Part shown: positions 24,560-36,640 of the stretch, piece after piece
How the letters are laid out: the number at the start of each line of letters is the position of its first letter
How positions within the stretch are numbered: position 1 is the stretch's first letter
From: Dichotomocladium elegans
Lineage: Eukaryota > Mucoromycota > Mucoromycetes > Mucorales > Lichtheimiaceae
Assembly: GCA_025716815.1 (NCBI GenBank)
Contig: JAIXMN010000024.1
Span: 124,001-188,000, forward strand
Direction of reading: 5' to 3'
Length of the DNA: 64,000 bases
Made by a program: the position numbers and the translations under genes
The notes under the pieces: generated by a model
What the model was told of the DNA's origin: nothing
The model's database searches: none
What the model saw: the letters and a program-made list of their open reading frames with translations, nothing else

Positions 24560-25020
24560 TGTGGTGTAGGAAGATTGTACTTCTTTTCGTACTCTCTCAG
24601 TCTTTTAAAACACAACAAACACGGAACTGCTGCCAGGGTTCTTTTCGCACTGTAATTCTTATCGCTGTGCTGAACGAACATGGATTCCTAGCTGTTTTGC
24701 TGCAGCTGATGCATTCAATACCTCCTCAAACACCAGTTTGAAAAATCTGACTTTGTCTTAGTCAGTGTACGCTGTGTACTGCGCTTGATCCCCGCTTCTT
24801 TCATCCGAATGTCTGGATTCTTTCGCTTGGGAATGTCCGTGGCAGTAAGCTCAGGGTTATCTTTGCACGATATGCTACGCAGATATTCAATGTAAGAACG
24901 AACGGATTGAAGTGAGTACATTTCCTCATCAATGACATAGTCCATAGATTCAGGTCAGCCACGCTCATCAACGACATGATCTTGGCCATCTTATGTAGAA
25001 AAATAGATTGCTCGTTTCAG
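24560..25020 (-). mobile_element. IS630/Tc1-like transposon fragment, copy 3
   Basis: The minus strand gives the N-terminal part of the same transposase as copies 1 and 2 (YVIDEEMYSLQSVRSYIEYL, then ATDIPKRKNPDIRMKEAGIK and an HTH start). The catalytic half is absent. It lies between the Fanzor relic and the downstream flank of kelch copy B. Copy 1 at 960-1480 aligns to it nearly base by base. Confidence 0.75.
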
Positions 25021-25844
25021 AATGTAAAAGTTTACAAAGAGAAAGAGTCATAAGGATGGGATGGGTTTGCGACATCTTTCCGTGCGACTTTGATTTTGAA
25101 AAATATTGAATATTAAAATGCATAAAAAAGGTCCAGAAATTGGGGAGGGTAGGGTTCAACTGCAAAAGACACGCTTGTAGGTACTGGATAGGCACTCGGT
25201 TATAGATCTCCTCTTGACTAAGAAGATATAACCAATGCAATCCTGGCGGTCCTTCGCATATTCCGCTGCTACAGTAGTCGTGCACGGAATCTGGCGCCCG
25301 CACAGATTAGCGAGATAGGTCGTGGAGATCTGGCCGCATGCTTTTTTGGGGGATTAGGGTTGGTTAGACGGTCACCATTCGCAGCTATATCGCAAGAAAT
25401 TGCTGCAAGCAAGATTGTGCCAAAAGCGATGGGAAACTAAGGGGGTTTGAACTATGAACGTATGAAACATGCAATAAATTTCTTTGAAACTTAGTGTGAA
25501 CAGAATAGGTAGATTAATACATCCTGCAAAGGTCAAGTAATACGGGAATGAATACAAAAAGTGGTCATCCCCATCTCAGGACATGAATAAGGTTTGAACA
25601 AATTGACACGCCGATTTGGAAGACTGTATTTGTATATCACACAAGCCGGCACTTATATTAATGGGGTTTTTTATTTTCTTCTTCCTCGGAGAGATTGGTG
25701 GTATTGAGAGTATAATGGTGATAAAAGAAAAAGGTAGGGGAATATGTACTAAAAGGCGGAGGGGGGCGTTATAAGCAGAAGAGTATAAATGAAATGAAAA
25801 AACAGCGCAAACATTTGGTCTGCAGAGAGAGCGATCCTAACGAA

Positions 25845-28800
25845 TTACTCGTGAAGATGGCTTGGAGCAAGATTCTTCCTGGAGGTTTCCGAAGTATTAT
25901 CGATGCTTGTCTGTTGGGCGCTAAAGAGATGCGAGAATCCATCGTCGCTGGTGCTTGGCGAGGCGTGTTGTGGTTTCTCGAGCGACGTGAAGAGGCCCTC
26001 ATTCACGCCGCGCTCCGGGTCCTGTGGCACGTGTCGGCGCCGGAGACGTTCAAACTCGTCTCCGCTCCTGTTGCTGCCACCGCCGCCGCCGCCGCCGCGG
26101 CGGGCATTGTCGAGTGATCGGAAGACTTCGTCATTCACGTAATAGGCCTTGAAGAGCAGCTCAAGCACCTGCATGCGCTCCTCAACGCGTCCGATACGCT
26201 CCTCCTCAGACTCTGGGACGGTCATCATGTCCTTTGAACGGTCGTCATCGTATAATACACTGAAGCGCCGGTGCACAGGATTGATGAGCGGGATACCCGT
26301 TTCCGGACTGGTCTTGAATTTATTGCTGAGTCCCCGCAGCAGCGATTGCCGCATATTGCCCACCGACCATCGCTGGACGACGCCCCACGGCGACCGCGGA
26401 CGATAACCGAACATCCAGGTCTGGACAGCGACGAGAATTCCAAAGATACCGCCGACAAAACCAAGAGCGTTCAGGAGTGTGTAGACCTTAACCTCACGAT
26501 CGGTGATGAGCGCAAAAATATTAGGCGATACAACGATGATACCCAAGTCGGCATGGGTCATAGCGTAGTTTGGGTTCGGAGCCTCCTGACGGAAAGTAGT
26601 CTCCACCTCGGGCGTATGGTTAGCATTCGGCAGGAAGCCGACATAGTTCCAACCTGATTGCTGAAGATAGCGATGGTCAATGAGGTTGTAGGTCATGACG
26701 CTGTATGTGAAAGGTTCGATGGTGAAAATGTTGTTCGCCTCAAAATCGTTCCGAGCAAGGTTTCTCCAGTTTGAAACGGCCTCGTCGCTAAGCAAGTAGG
26801 GAGTATCATCAGTGATATTGTAGATGCGGATGTTCGGGTCCATAGCCTTGGGGTAGGCGGATACATGGATACGCGCATTGGTGATGGACGTATCGGCGAA
26901 AGGAGAAAACAAAAGCCGGGTACCATTGTTTATGCCGGATGTCTGGGAGAGCTTGAAGTCAGACGGGGGGCGGAAAAGGAAGCATGTTACAGGGCCAAGG
27001 TAGTCCGCAAAGACTGGAACAAATACTGAATTATCGAGCTTGGTGATGAAATCAGTACATGTATATCCAGTATCGGTTCTGCATGTCACAGTGATGTTTC
27101 GTGGATCATCGAAGGGATAGATGTCTTCATAACCATCAAAACAAAAGCGAATATCTAAAAAAAGTACATGTGAACGAGCTGTGGAAGGCCACGCGTAACA
27201 AGGAGTTCATGTCTACCTGGCATATCGACCTCGGAGGCGGGCACAATGGTGCGCTGTGTTATATTGGGACTAGTAATGGCTTGACGGATGATGAACGCAA
27301 GACACAGCGCGAAGATGAATAAGAGGAAGACCTCGAAGCAAAAGCGAGCTGTTTCTGCCCAGAGAGGCTCGCCAGCTCTGTTTGCATTGTAAGTGGATTG
27401 CTCAAAGAACTCTTGATGCTCTATGTATTTACCTGGGACGCCAGAGATCTTGATGAATTCTGGTAATCAACCAGCGAAGGTACGTTCTGAATCGCCAGAC
27501 TAAGAATAGAGCCAAGGAAACGAAAGCGATCGATGCGACTACGATACCGGCAATAACTCCACCCGACAGCTTGGAAGAAGGAGTAGTGAACTGATTGGGG
27601 TCATAGCTCATAAGCCAGGTAAAATGGTCGAGATCCAATACATTGATGTCGTTGTATCTTTGGTCAGCATGCGCCCCTGGAGTTGATATACATATAGGTT
27701 AGCATATGCTGGTGATATGACGTGATATCATATTTACCAAATGCCACGGTCAAATACTGGCCTGTCAGAATGGCAGCCGAAGCGTATGCCCGCCTGGAGG
27801 GTTGGATACCTCCCACGGCAGGACTGGTCCAAACCCAGTTCGTGTCGAGGACACCGATACTATTGGTATAGGCTCTGGTGCGTGCCGGCTGGCCGTTACT
27901 GCCTCCAAAGATAACAATTCTGTCTCCAGAGGCTATACAAAAGCAAAAAAAGACAATGAGCCACCTCGTGTTTAGCGAGCTGGTGTAGTCCATACCAACA
28001 ACGGCAACGTGATCTGATCGGGTCGACGGGTACCTGCTCTCAGGGTCGAAGCTGGTAGTCTGAAGAACCCAGGATCTTGTGGCCAAATCGAAGACATAAA
28101 GGGCATCAAGGGGAGCTAGCCCAAGCGAGACCCGCCCAGAGGTTGGATCTAGCGTTCCCCGTACGCCTCCGACAACGACCATTTTCCCCGTGCTATAAAT
28201 ATACCCACGCAGTCAGTCGCACAGCACTACACGCAGTCTCTCTCTCTTTTCTTTTTGCTCTCCTGCACTACCGGTCCCAAAGTCCTTGTCCCACCCTAAC
28301 CTACCTTAGAAGAGACATGGTATGACCGTAGTGTGCGATGTTTGTAGTCGGAGGCAGCTGGGTAAATGTCATAGTGGTGGTATCCCAGGCCCAAAAATCG
28401 TTCATTGGAGTGGAGTTGAATGCACCGCCATAGATAAAGATGGTCGAGGTTGCCTGATCAATGGCTACGCTGTGCTGTTCCCGATTCTGTGGCAAAGGAA
28501 CGGTGGTGTTGACAACCGCATTGGTCGGGGCGGCGACCCAGGTCTGGTTGCCAAAGTAGTAAACGTAGATTTGTAACGGCGCCGACTGGCTCGCAGTGGT
28601 TGCGGTGAAGCCACCCACGATCACAAAGCTATCACTTTTTTCAACGTACACGCCGTGCGCTTTAGTCATAGGTGGCGGAGGGTTGTTTTGAGTCAATACG
28701 GCCCAGTCGAATGATGTGTCAGTCGCTGTGAGTTGGTAAAGATCAGCGGTATATAATGCCGTTGCATTTTCACCGCCAAAGAGGATCATCGAATTGTTTC

Positions 28801-28924
28801 GCGCCGCAGTGGCCATCATGGACTTAAACGGCAGCTGAACCTGTATTTCAGTGGAGAAGTAAGCATGGGCCGGGCTGCTGATGAAGGCCACCATAGCCGG
28901 TAGCATCCATAGAAGATGAGGCAT
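25845..28924 (-). CDS. Kelch-repeat transmembrane protein, copy B
   Basis: Six exons: 28305-28924, 27996-28192, 27738-27932, 27433-27676, 27217-27377 and 25845-27154, encoding 908 residues. Architecture is that of copy A: signal peptide (MPHLLWMLPAMVAF...), kelch blades, membrane helix, second helix (FCFEVFLLFIF), Cys-containing ectodomain, third helix and basic cytoplasmic tail. The start at 28924 matches copy A; an ATG two codons earlier (28930) is also possible. A Gly-rich insertion (about 26,070-26,100) and an intact Ser/Thr-rich C-terminal extension of about 40 residues distinguish it from copy A. It may be the functional parent. A role as a wall or surface sensor is plausible from topology only. 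Confidence 0.9.
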
Positions 28925-28989
28925 CCTCATTGTGGATAGAAAAGAAAGAAAGCTGAGGAAAGCCGGATCGTTGTCCCCACATCGCACCG

Positions 28990-29866
28990 AACGTATTTAT
29001 AGGGAAGAAGATGAAGATACTTTATTTGGGAATATGTAAAAATAGGCGGGTGGTGGAGCACCACCCGTCGAAAGTAACCGTAACGAAGATCAGAAGCGAT
29101 TTGAATTAAAAATAACGCCTATCCGAAAAGCTCCTTTTGTACACATACTCGTTCACACCGGATGCATAAGCTTCGTCGATGTTGTCTTTCACCAATCAAT
29201 CCCATCCGCTCCGGCTAAGATAATTGGTCCCTTGTGTACGTGCTTTTCTAAAATGTTCCAGCGATTTCGAGGCAATCTACAGTAACCCCATTACAATGTG
29301 GCTGAAAAGAAAAATCTGAAAGTGTCACCAAACGGTGACTGTCGAACAATGGTCTTTTATGCTACGATTCAGTACTGTAAAGCCTCGTACATGAGATGTC
29401 AGAGGACTATGTAGTCACAGGCTCTCAGGGTCATTAATAACCTGTTAATACCAGGTATCCTTTTTCAGGACGTCTGTTTGGCACACCATGTTGCTCCATA
29501 TGGTGTTCAATCAAGCGGATACCCTCTTTGTTTACTGTCACAAGCACAGCACTTTAAAAAACCCCTTCGCTGAACGTGCCCGATTGTTTCAAAATAATGG
29601 GTGCTTAAGGGGTAATCCCGCAACCGCGCATTGACATACACTTCGCGGTATAACCTCACTAACGTGCTTTCGAGCGCTTGAGCTGTTGTAGCATATGCGG
29701 AATCGAAATAAGCATGATTCCCATTAACGGGGGCTTTCCTTTATTCTTTTATATACAGGGATAATACGTTGTGCTAATATACCTTGTTGCTCGCCTGAAC
29801 ACGGATCATGGTTGCCTGCAAATAAATGTCGAGACTAAAAGTGGGAAGTCTTTCTTTTCCTTTGCT
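28990..29866. other. Intergenic, no gene supported
   Basis: Nothing coding is recognisable. The left part is upstream of kelch copy B. The right part is downstream of a minus-strand gene. Confidence 0.5.
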
Positions 29867-30806
29867 CTACTCCTTTTTAGTAGATGTGTCGTCGGATCGG
29901 GCATCGTCCTCCTGATCGGATTCTTGGTTGATTGTCACAGTGCTACATTCGCTCGTCAACACACTTTCGCGTTCGGAGGTATTAGTTTCGGCAATGGCTT
30001 CTTCCGAGCTTTGGGTGGTCCCGCTTTGCTCGCATAGACCAGAGGAGCTGCCTGAATCACCAAAGCTTATCGAGGGAAGATCTTTTGCATACTCCCTGGT
30101 TAGTGGAAGCGTGCGGTCCTCTTCGGTGCGGAATATCGCCGGGTGGATCTCTCTTATTCTGTCGCTGTAGCGCCATAGACCGGGCCCATCTCTCATCGGG
30201 GCGCTATTGAATCTTCGCCACTGCTTATATCGGCCCTGATTATTTATGAGTCCACTGTCTGACAAAGACCTTTTAAAAGGCGAATTAGTGCCTGCAGTAT
30301 CAGGAGAATTGGTCAATTCTAGTATGGAAGGCAACAAGCCTCTCTCCTCGCGTATCGATGTAATCAGACGCTCTGATGAGGAGTCTAGAGAGGGGTATGA
30401 GTCACTAACAGAACAAAAAAAATTGTTGCCAAAGTTTGAGAGTTAGTTTATCATATATAGCCCAGTGTAATGGGTGTGTGGGTGGTGAGTTTGTTTAGGA
30501 TCTGATGCCATACGACTGGGATTGGTATTGGGATTGCACTTCATCCAGAGTGTAATTGTCGTTAGTTGAGCCTGAAGACACCTCGCTCCCAGATACGATG
30601 GAGAATACCAGCTGATCAGTACTACCACGCTTAGGGCTATTTGACAAATCAGATTGTGGTTCATCAAACGACTGATCCGAGTGGCGCTGATGTTGCTCCG
30701 TTAGGGATGATGGTTGAGATTCCTCAGATACGTAGTCGCTTGGCAAAGAAGGAGGGATGTCATTCTCACATCCGGAACGGGAAGTTCCATCGTCTGAACC
30801 CGTCAT
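29867..30806 (-). CDS. Serine-rich disordered protein, unknown function
   Basis: Two coding blocks on the minus strand. The first starts at ATG 30806 (MTGSDDGTSRSG) and is Ser/Gln/Glu-rich, running to about 30,510 where a GTATGG donor follows CAGTC. The second runs from about 30,347 to a stop at 29867. It contains a more conserved-looking core with Trp/Arg residues (YKQWRRFNSAPMRDGPGLWR) before an acidic Ser/Thr-rich tail ending STKKE. An acceptor at about 30,348 (gcgag) fits the phase, but another acceptor (gttag near 30,405) gives a different frame, so the junction is unresolved. No known domain is seen. Composition suggests a largely disordered, possibly phosphorylated protein. Confidence 0.55.
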
Positions 30807-30990
30807 AGTGAGAAAGTGATGCTGCGGATAGAGAAAAAAAAATAAAATGCATAGTTTAAATTTTTTCTCTCGATTTCCGATTCGGGGAAATGACCGATGA
30901 TTTTTCTTTTTCACATTATTTACCAAACAAAATTTTTTGAAAGTTTTATTTACATAAGGGAACGAAAAAGAAAAGACGATAGCTAGCTAA

Positions 30991-31536
30991 CTATGGCATG
31001 GTACGTCCGCTGGCAAGATCCTCTCCGTGAGCCACCTTTTCGACATTACCCGTGACTTTGCCAGAGATCTTCTCAAATGTGCCCTTGATCTTGTCGCCTG
31101 CGGATGGCTTACGTGCAGTGGGCTGATACTGCTGCGACGGGTTGTTGTATGTGTCGCCCGTGAAAGCCGAGTTCTGGTTGGTACCATACGAGCCCTGTTG
31201 CTGGGAAGAATCCATGCGACCACCCGATGTTTGCGTCGTATCATAGTTGCTTCCGCCCATGCCAGAGTTACTGTAGCTCGATGTCTGATTGTAGCCTTGT
31301 CCTCCAAGACCCGACTGCTGGCTGGAGTCATATGCAGTAGAGCTATATGACGTGTCTGTATTGGTCTGGCCCATGCTGCCGGTGTTCGTAGTAGCGTATG
31401 GCTGGCCTGACTGGTCTGACATGACTTTGCCGGCGTTAAATCCTTGATCAGATCCAGTATTTGGAATGGTCTGGATGTTTGGATTGTTATTGCTATATGG
31501 CGGAATACCGCCACGGAGATCTTGATTATAAGACAT
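30991..31536 (-). CDS. CsbD-like / hydrophilin-type stress protein
   Basis: Single exon of 181 residues starting MSYNQDLRGG. Residues 1-145 are Gly/Gln/Ser/Tyr/Asn-rich and low complexity, without hydrophobic segments. The last 35 residues (AGDKIKGTFEKISGKVTGN) resemble the lysine-rich amphipathic CsbD-type motif found in small fungal stress proteins. Such proteins are often induced by desiccation or starvation; that is family knowledge, and no regulatory site is visible here. The preceding in-frame ATG at 31614 would add 26 residues, but MSYNQ is the more natural start. It could also be a plain hydrophilin unrelated to CsbD. Confidence 0.65.
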   Translation of the reverse strand: MSYNQDLRGGIPPYSNNNPNIQTIPNTGSDQGFNAGKVMSDQSGQPYATTNTGSMGQTNTDTSYSSTAYDSSQQSGLGGQGYNQTSSYSNSGMGGSNYDTTQTSGGRMDSSQQQGSYGTNQNSAFTGDTYNNPSQQYQPTARKPSAGDKIKGTFEKISGKVTGNVEKVAHGEDLASGRTMP

Positions 31537-31875
31537 GATGAATTTTTTGCTGCTGCTCTGCAACGCATCCGGGAAGTATTTATATACGAATTCGTCTTCC
31601 CAGAACGCCGTCATGATAGCCCATGCTGTTTCGTAAAGTGTGTATCATTATCAATTGGCAATGTCACACTATGTAGCATGAACTGCTCCCATGATTTGTT
31701 GCTTATTTTCCATATCATCAATCAAAGTGACGTTAGATACAAGTATTACATCATGCATAAATCATGCATGATCGGGCAGCCTTGTCTGACTTGGGTATTC
31801 CCGCCCCCAAGGGGAGATGTTTTACTATCGAATACAAGAGAGAATTTTGCTATTGATTATTTTTGTAATAGAACT

Positions 31876-34800
31876 TTATGGGAGCCCAAAAGAAGGAACT
31901 ACTGCATGAAAAGGGCAGGAAGATTAGTTTGTAACACACACAAATGCTTAGATCAGGAAGAAATACATACCGAGATTCTTTTTACAGTTTTTACTTCGTT
32001 TCTTTATCAGCCTTTCGACTGCTTCAGGGTCCATGTCCTGCAGAGCAAGTGTATGCGATAAGAGTGCTTGATTCTCGCAAAGCGCTCGTTGCTCTTGCGG
32101 CGTCAATCCTAAAGCAAGCGAATATTTCCTGATGTTCTCAACCTGTGGATGGTTCTCCAGTGAGACACCGCCAAGGTGGTCGGGTCTATTCCATGTAATC
32201 TCCGGTACACTCTGACTTCGGCTCGAGTCAGGCTGGCCGTGCAGGTCCTGTCGGCCACGGTTGTAGATCTTTGCAGAAAAGACCCACTACATAGGTTTTC
32301 CTATTAGTGTTTTGCAGGGTTCTTCTTGAGCAGATGAAAATGATACTTGCATCATAGGACGGCTGCTGGTCTTTTACTTTCGGAGGGCATGAGAATGCAA
32401 GCTTCTTACAGCCTTCATGACAAATAAGCGCGCACACCTCGCAAAAGATGGTTTGTGATTTGATAAGTTCGCCGCATACTTTACACTCGACAGCTGAAGA
32501 GAAAGCAATTAGCAAAATGAAAGAAAGCAGCACAATGGGGGGGGGAGCCACACCTTTTCCAAAAGACGTATGAACAAATCGGTGGGTGGTATAATCTTCA
32601 TCTATTAGACCGCTGTCCGCTTCGATCAAGGTGTGCTCATGCACTGGTCGTGAGGTTGACACTTGCTCTTTGTGAGCAGTTCGTTGGTGCTGTGGATCCA
32701 ATGGATGGCAGGATTCTTTATGTGCTGGTGATGGAGTCGTGACTCCTGACGAAGTGCGGCGTTTCCGATGATGATGATGTTTGGAGGACCGCTGTCTTTG
32801 CTCGAGGTAGCTCGTAAGCGTCGACGACTTTTTCATGCGCCGCTGATGATTCTTGAGCCAAGTATGCTCTTTAAGCTGAGTCGCAGTCGGCCGGTCGTCG
32901 GGATTCTTTTGGAAACAGCAGAGCAAAAAGCTATGCATCTCCTGTGACATTGACTTTGGCAACGGCGGGTAATTGTCCTCGACGATATGAAACATGGCCG
33001 ACATGGCAATCATGTCTGCATAGGGCGGTTTCCCGGTGATAAGCTCGACAAGGGTACAACCAAGCGACCAGATATCCGATTTTGGAGATGCGCCCCTGAG
33101 CTCGATGACTTCGGGCGCCATCCAGTTGGGTGTGCCAGACACGGTACCTGTATCGGCGCCCTTGATCTTGAGATTGAGAGAAACACCAAAGTCGGAAAGC
33201 TTGACATCGCCCGTCTTGGTTGTTAGTATGTTAGCTGCCTTGAGGTCACAATGCACGACGTCGTTAGCATGCAGATATTCGAGACCATTGAGGATCTTGA
33301 TACAGAAGGAGGCGACTAGCTTCTCGGGGAACGCACCGAATGCTTTGAGGGTTGACATGAGCGACCCGTTCTCGACGTACCTATAGTAAATAGGGAGATT
33401 ACGCATTATTTAGAATATTCATACGAGCAGCAACGAGCAGTAAGAAAACTGCGGATGGAAGGGGGAAGGGGTCAAGGCGGATAGATCGAGGAACGGTATT
33501 TACTCGAGCACAATATTCATATGGTTGCGGCTTTTAATGAATCCAAGATATTGAATCACATTGGAATGGCTCAGGGTCTTGAGCAGCGCAACCTCCTTCA
33601 TAATTTCCTGATCGATGTCAGGGTCCTCGAGCTTGATACGCTTGACCGCCACTGTTTCGCCTGTGGTCAGGTCTAGGGCCCGGTACACGGACCCAAACTG
33701 GCCTTTGCCGATACAGTTGCCGAGCTGATACTGAATGCGCGTCTGCCCATCCTTGCTCTTAAGAAGCAGTTTCTCGCCTATTTTGGTCTCCTCCTCAATT
33801 GTGCCAGCATACTCGAATAACTGTTGATCGAGTTTATGCCGGAGGCTGTCAGACTTTTGCTGTGGGGGTTGATGCAGGGGAGAATTCCTGCTTTGTTCAA
33901 AATCGGTGCTCTTGCGATGACGCTGGCTTGTGGTCGAGGGCGGGGTTGTCGGAGGTGTTTCAGAGGCGATGGAGGTGGCCGAGGAAATGTATGAGCGACA
34001 GGACGATGCCGATGATGTGCGCGACATGCAAGGGACAACCGTAACATCACGGTGCGCTTTGCTTTGTGACGAAAATGCTGGCGCTGATGGCCTCCGTTGA
34101 GTCGCGCGAAGATCTTCGGCGCTCTTTCGTCGCTGATGTTGGCGGTGGTCGCTGGATTGTCGCCGTTGAGCCTTGGGCATCGGCCGCAAAGGTGATCTCG
34201 GAGGTCGAACAAACATGTCATTGTCATGTTCTGCTCTACCAGAACCGAAAACGTCACGTACATCACGGTATCCTCCTGCACTTGATACAGTAAACTCTAT
34301 GCTAATAGCATCATCTTCCTCTTCATGAGCAGCTGATGTGCAGTCAGAAGTTGCAGCCGCATCTACAGTATGAACTCCTACACGTAAGCTCCTATGTCTG
34401 TGCATAGAAATGATTTTGTTCCATGTTAATCTACCGTTTAGCATCTCCTTTATCACGGGTTGCTGCGGCTGCAGCAGCAATGAAATCTCCTTTCCGCCTG
34501 GATGCTCATCGAACTCCTTTGATCCGTCTTGCTCCCTGTCAGTGCCAGATTTATGGTACCTCCGCGCGATGACGAGTATCGTGCGAATGACCTGATGTTT
34601 ACGTTAGTATGCATATATGTATTATTCAAGGCTCAGCAAGGCCCAGACAAAAACCGGGGGGAGGCCAAAATCACCCGCTCCAGGAACTTCACTTTTTTCA
34701 TCCTTTTACTTACGGCTTGCATATCCTTTGCTTCGAAAAGATCGATAGTCTCAAACAATTGAGAGTCGTTTAGGCCAAGCTACAGATAATATTTTTTGAA

Positions 34801-35351
34801 CATACTGATTGTCAGTCAAAATAAACAGGACACCAACCTGACGAGCACCTTGCAGGAAACGGGTTATGTTATCCATCTGTAGAGATTATGTGTCAACATA
34901 AGGGCAATAAACCAGAGGGGTTCAGTGAAGGTCACCTTGACAAAAGATAGATCGCGTTGCCCAACATGCTTGATTGTTCCCGGCCGAAGCTTGTTTACCA
35001 AACTAACAAACATTTATGAATGATCATTTCTTCTTCTTTTTCCAGCAAAAGTATGATGCGGCTAAGAATGAAGACTGTAGGTTGTGGCAAAGCTTTTACT
35101 CACTTGCATAATAAGACTCCATCCTTCAATTCGTCGTGTAGATTTTCGCAGTTTAATATTACGTATTCACCGAGAATCTCGTTTAGAAAATCAAGGGCTT
35201 CGTGTTCGTCAAACTGTCGCTGTTCTTGTTTTATTCTTCCCACCAAATTATCCGGCCCATCCTTCGACCGAGAGATGCGGCCGGAAGCGTTGCTGATGGG
35301 CGAAGCAACGGTATTTTTTTTTGAATTGGCAGTGGTGACGGTCATTGGCAT
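31876..35351 (-). CDS. CH domain - Ser/Thr kinase (Cdc7/SepH-like) - C1 domain protein
   Basis: Nine exons: 35104-35351, 34936-35002, 34838-34876, 34714-34779, 33504-34591, 32554-33380, 32378-32493, 31971-32286 and 31876-31901, encoding 930 residues. Residues about 25-145 form a calponin-type CH domain (LVNKLRPGTIKHVGQRDLSF, TIDLFEAKDMQAV). A Ser/Arg-rich linker follows. The kinase domain (about 425-690) has the glycine loop GKGQFGSVY, VAVKRI, HCDLKAAN, DFGVS and GTPNWMAPEV, closest to the Cdc7/SepH/MAP3K-epsilon group that drives septation. Near 770-815 is a C1 zinc finger with complete His/Cys ligands (CKVCG, FCEVCALICHEGC). The CH domain is unexpected in this group and suggests actin-cytoskeleton anchoring. 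The last two junctions rest on phase and splice consensus. Confidence 0.88.
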
Positions 35352-35504
35352 AGATATCGAGCAGCGGTGGCAGCTTGGTCAGTGTAGATCGGAAGAAGTA
35401 TTGCAGATATATAATAAAGGATGTTGCGGTGCACGGACACCCGTGGATGGAAATAGAAAAAAAGAATGTCTTCTACTGTCGATGATGAGAAGAAAAAGAG
35501 AGCA

Positions 35505-35685
35505 AGAGAAAGAGAGAGAGAGAAAAGGAGGGGGGAAGGAAATGCTCTGTTTTTAAGCATATCTTCTTTTGACTGTCACCATCTATTGCTGCGAACATTA
35601 GCAGGGAGCTCCAAGGGGAGAGGAAGAGGGAGAGGAAGCGGAAGAGGGAGAGGGAGAGGGAGAGGGAGAGGGGCAGGTTCAAGTG
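35505..35685. repeat. Purine-rich (GA/GGA) low-complexity tract
   Basis: Runs of agagag and gggagagggaga units between 35,505 and 35,680, just upstream of the CH-kinase gene start. They generate open frames on both strands (Arg/Gly-rich, or Leu/Ser-rich in reverse) that are compositional artefacts. Confidence 0.8.
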
Positions 35686-35699
35686 ATCAACACCTCCTG

Positions 35700-36640
35700 A
35701 GAGGAATACATAGCAAAAATGAGGGTGTACATAGCTCACATCCGCCGGGTCGAATAGTAACTGTCAAGAACAAAGATATTGGAACATGCGTTGTGTGTCT
35801 AGCACTTTGTGTTGATTCTTTATGAATAATCATTGCCCAACGCTGCAATTCCATCTTCTTCTTTTTACGTTAGCTTTTACTTCGTAGCTGCATCGGCTCG
35901 CATTCCATCAGAACGCATAAAGTTTTGACAACGCTTAAGCATCCACGTTTGTGTGCAAGCAGCATATTGAACCCTAGTGGAGACAAGCAAAATATACACA
36001 GCCACGCTCCCTCAAATATCCTCAGGAGCATTTGTTATTTTTTCTCTCTCTTGTGTAGACGCACAAACAGTGAGAATACAGGATATTGCATTCACCCCTT
36101 GACGAATAGCATTGTGTCGGAAAATGGGAATGGTCTTCGTGTCGCCACTAAGAGCACATATGTCGTCCAACCTATCAAGCCCTCTTATTTCATCCTCGAA
36201 TTCTGTTTCTGCGCTTGTGAACTCCAACCAAACACCGATGCTACTTTAGAGAGATGCTATATGCCGTATATGAATTACACATACAGAACCCTCTAAATAG
36301 AGCATATTCCTAAGGGAACGGGACTGAGACAGGACCTCGAGATTGAGCGGCCAGCATGGCAATCTTTAATATGTGAAGTGTGGCGTAAGGCAGGTGGTCT
36401 CTTTTTTTCATATAGTTGCAACGTGTCGGCATGGTCTTTTTTGGAAAGAGCAAATGGGCTTAGAGGTCTTCTTTATATCCATCCCTTACTACGATCATTT
36501 CGCAAGATCTGCTCCTGACACCCGGGCCATTTACTTATAGGCCTGTTATACAGACCGCTTGTGATCGTGCGGATGGAAACGTTGGTACAGTAGCCATTAA
36601 ACCCATGGGGAGGAAGGGTAAATATTGCCTGCCATCTTTA
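35700..36640. other. Intergenic, no gene supported
   Basis: Small frames only. It lies between the 5' side of the kinase gene and the 3' end of the Snu23 gene. Confidence 0.5.

Larger units (their letters stand above)
17340..28990. repeat. Tandem segmental duplication (unit about 8.08 kb)
   Basis: Segments 17,340-20,870 and 25,370-28,940 are homologous at a constant offset of 8081 bases across most of the coding region. Each carries one kelch-transmembrane gene on the minus strand. The roughly 5 kb between them contains the Fanzor pseudogene and an IS630-like fragment with no counterpart after the second copy. Similarity is patchy: almost no differences in the 3' half of the genes, more in exon 1 and the flanks. 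Confidence 0.85.

Noticed and set aside
31444..32061. 205-codon plus-strand frame
   Set aside because: It overlaps the kinase 3' exons and the CsbD-like gene antisense, with no domain.
35466..35825. Arg/Gly-rich frame and its Leu/Ser-rich reverse
   Set aside because: Produced by the GA-rich tract upstream of the kinase gene.
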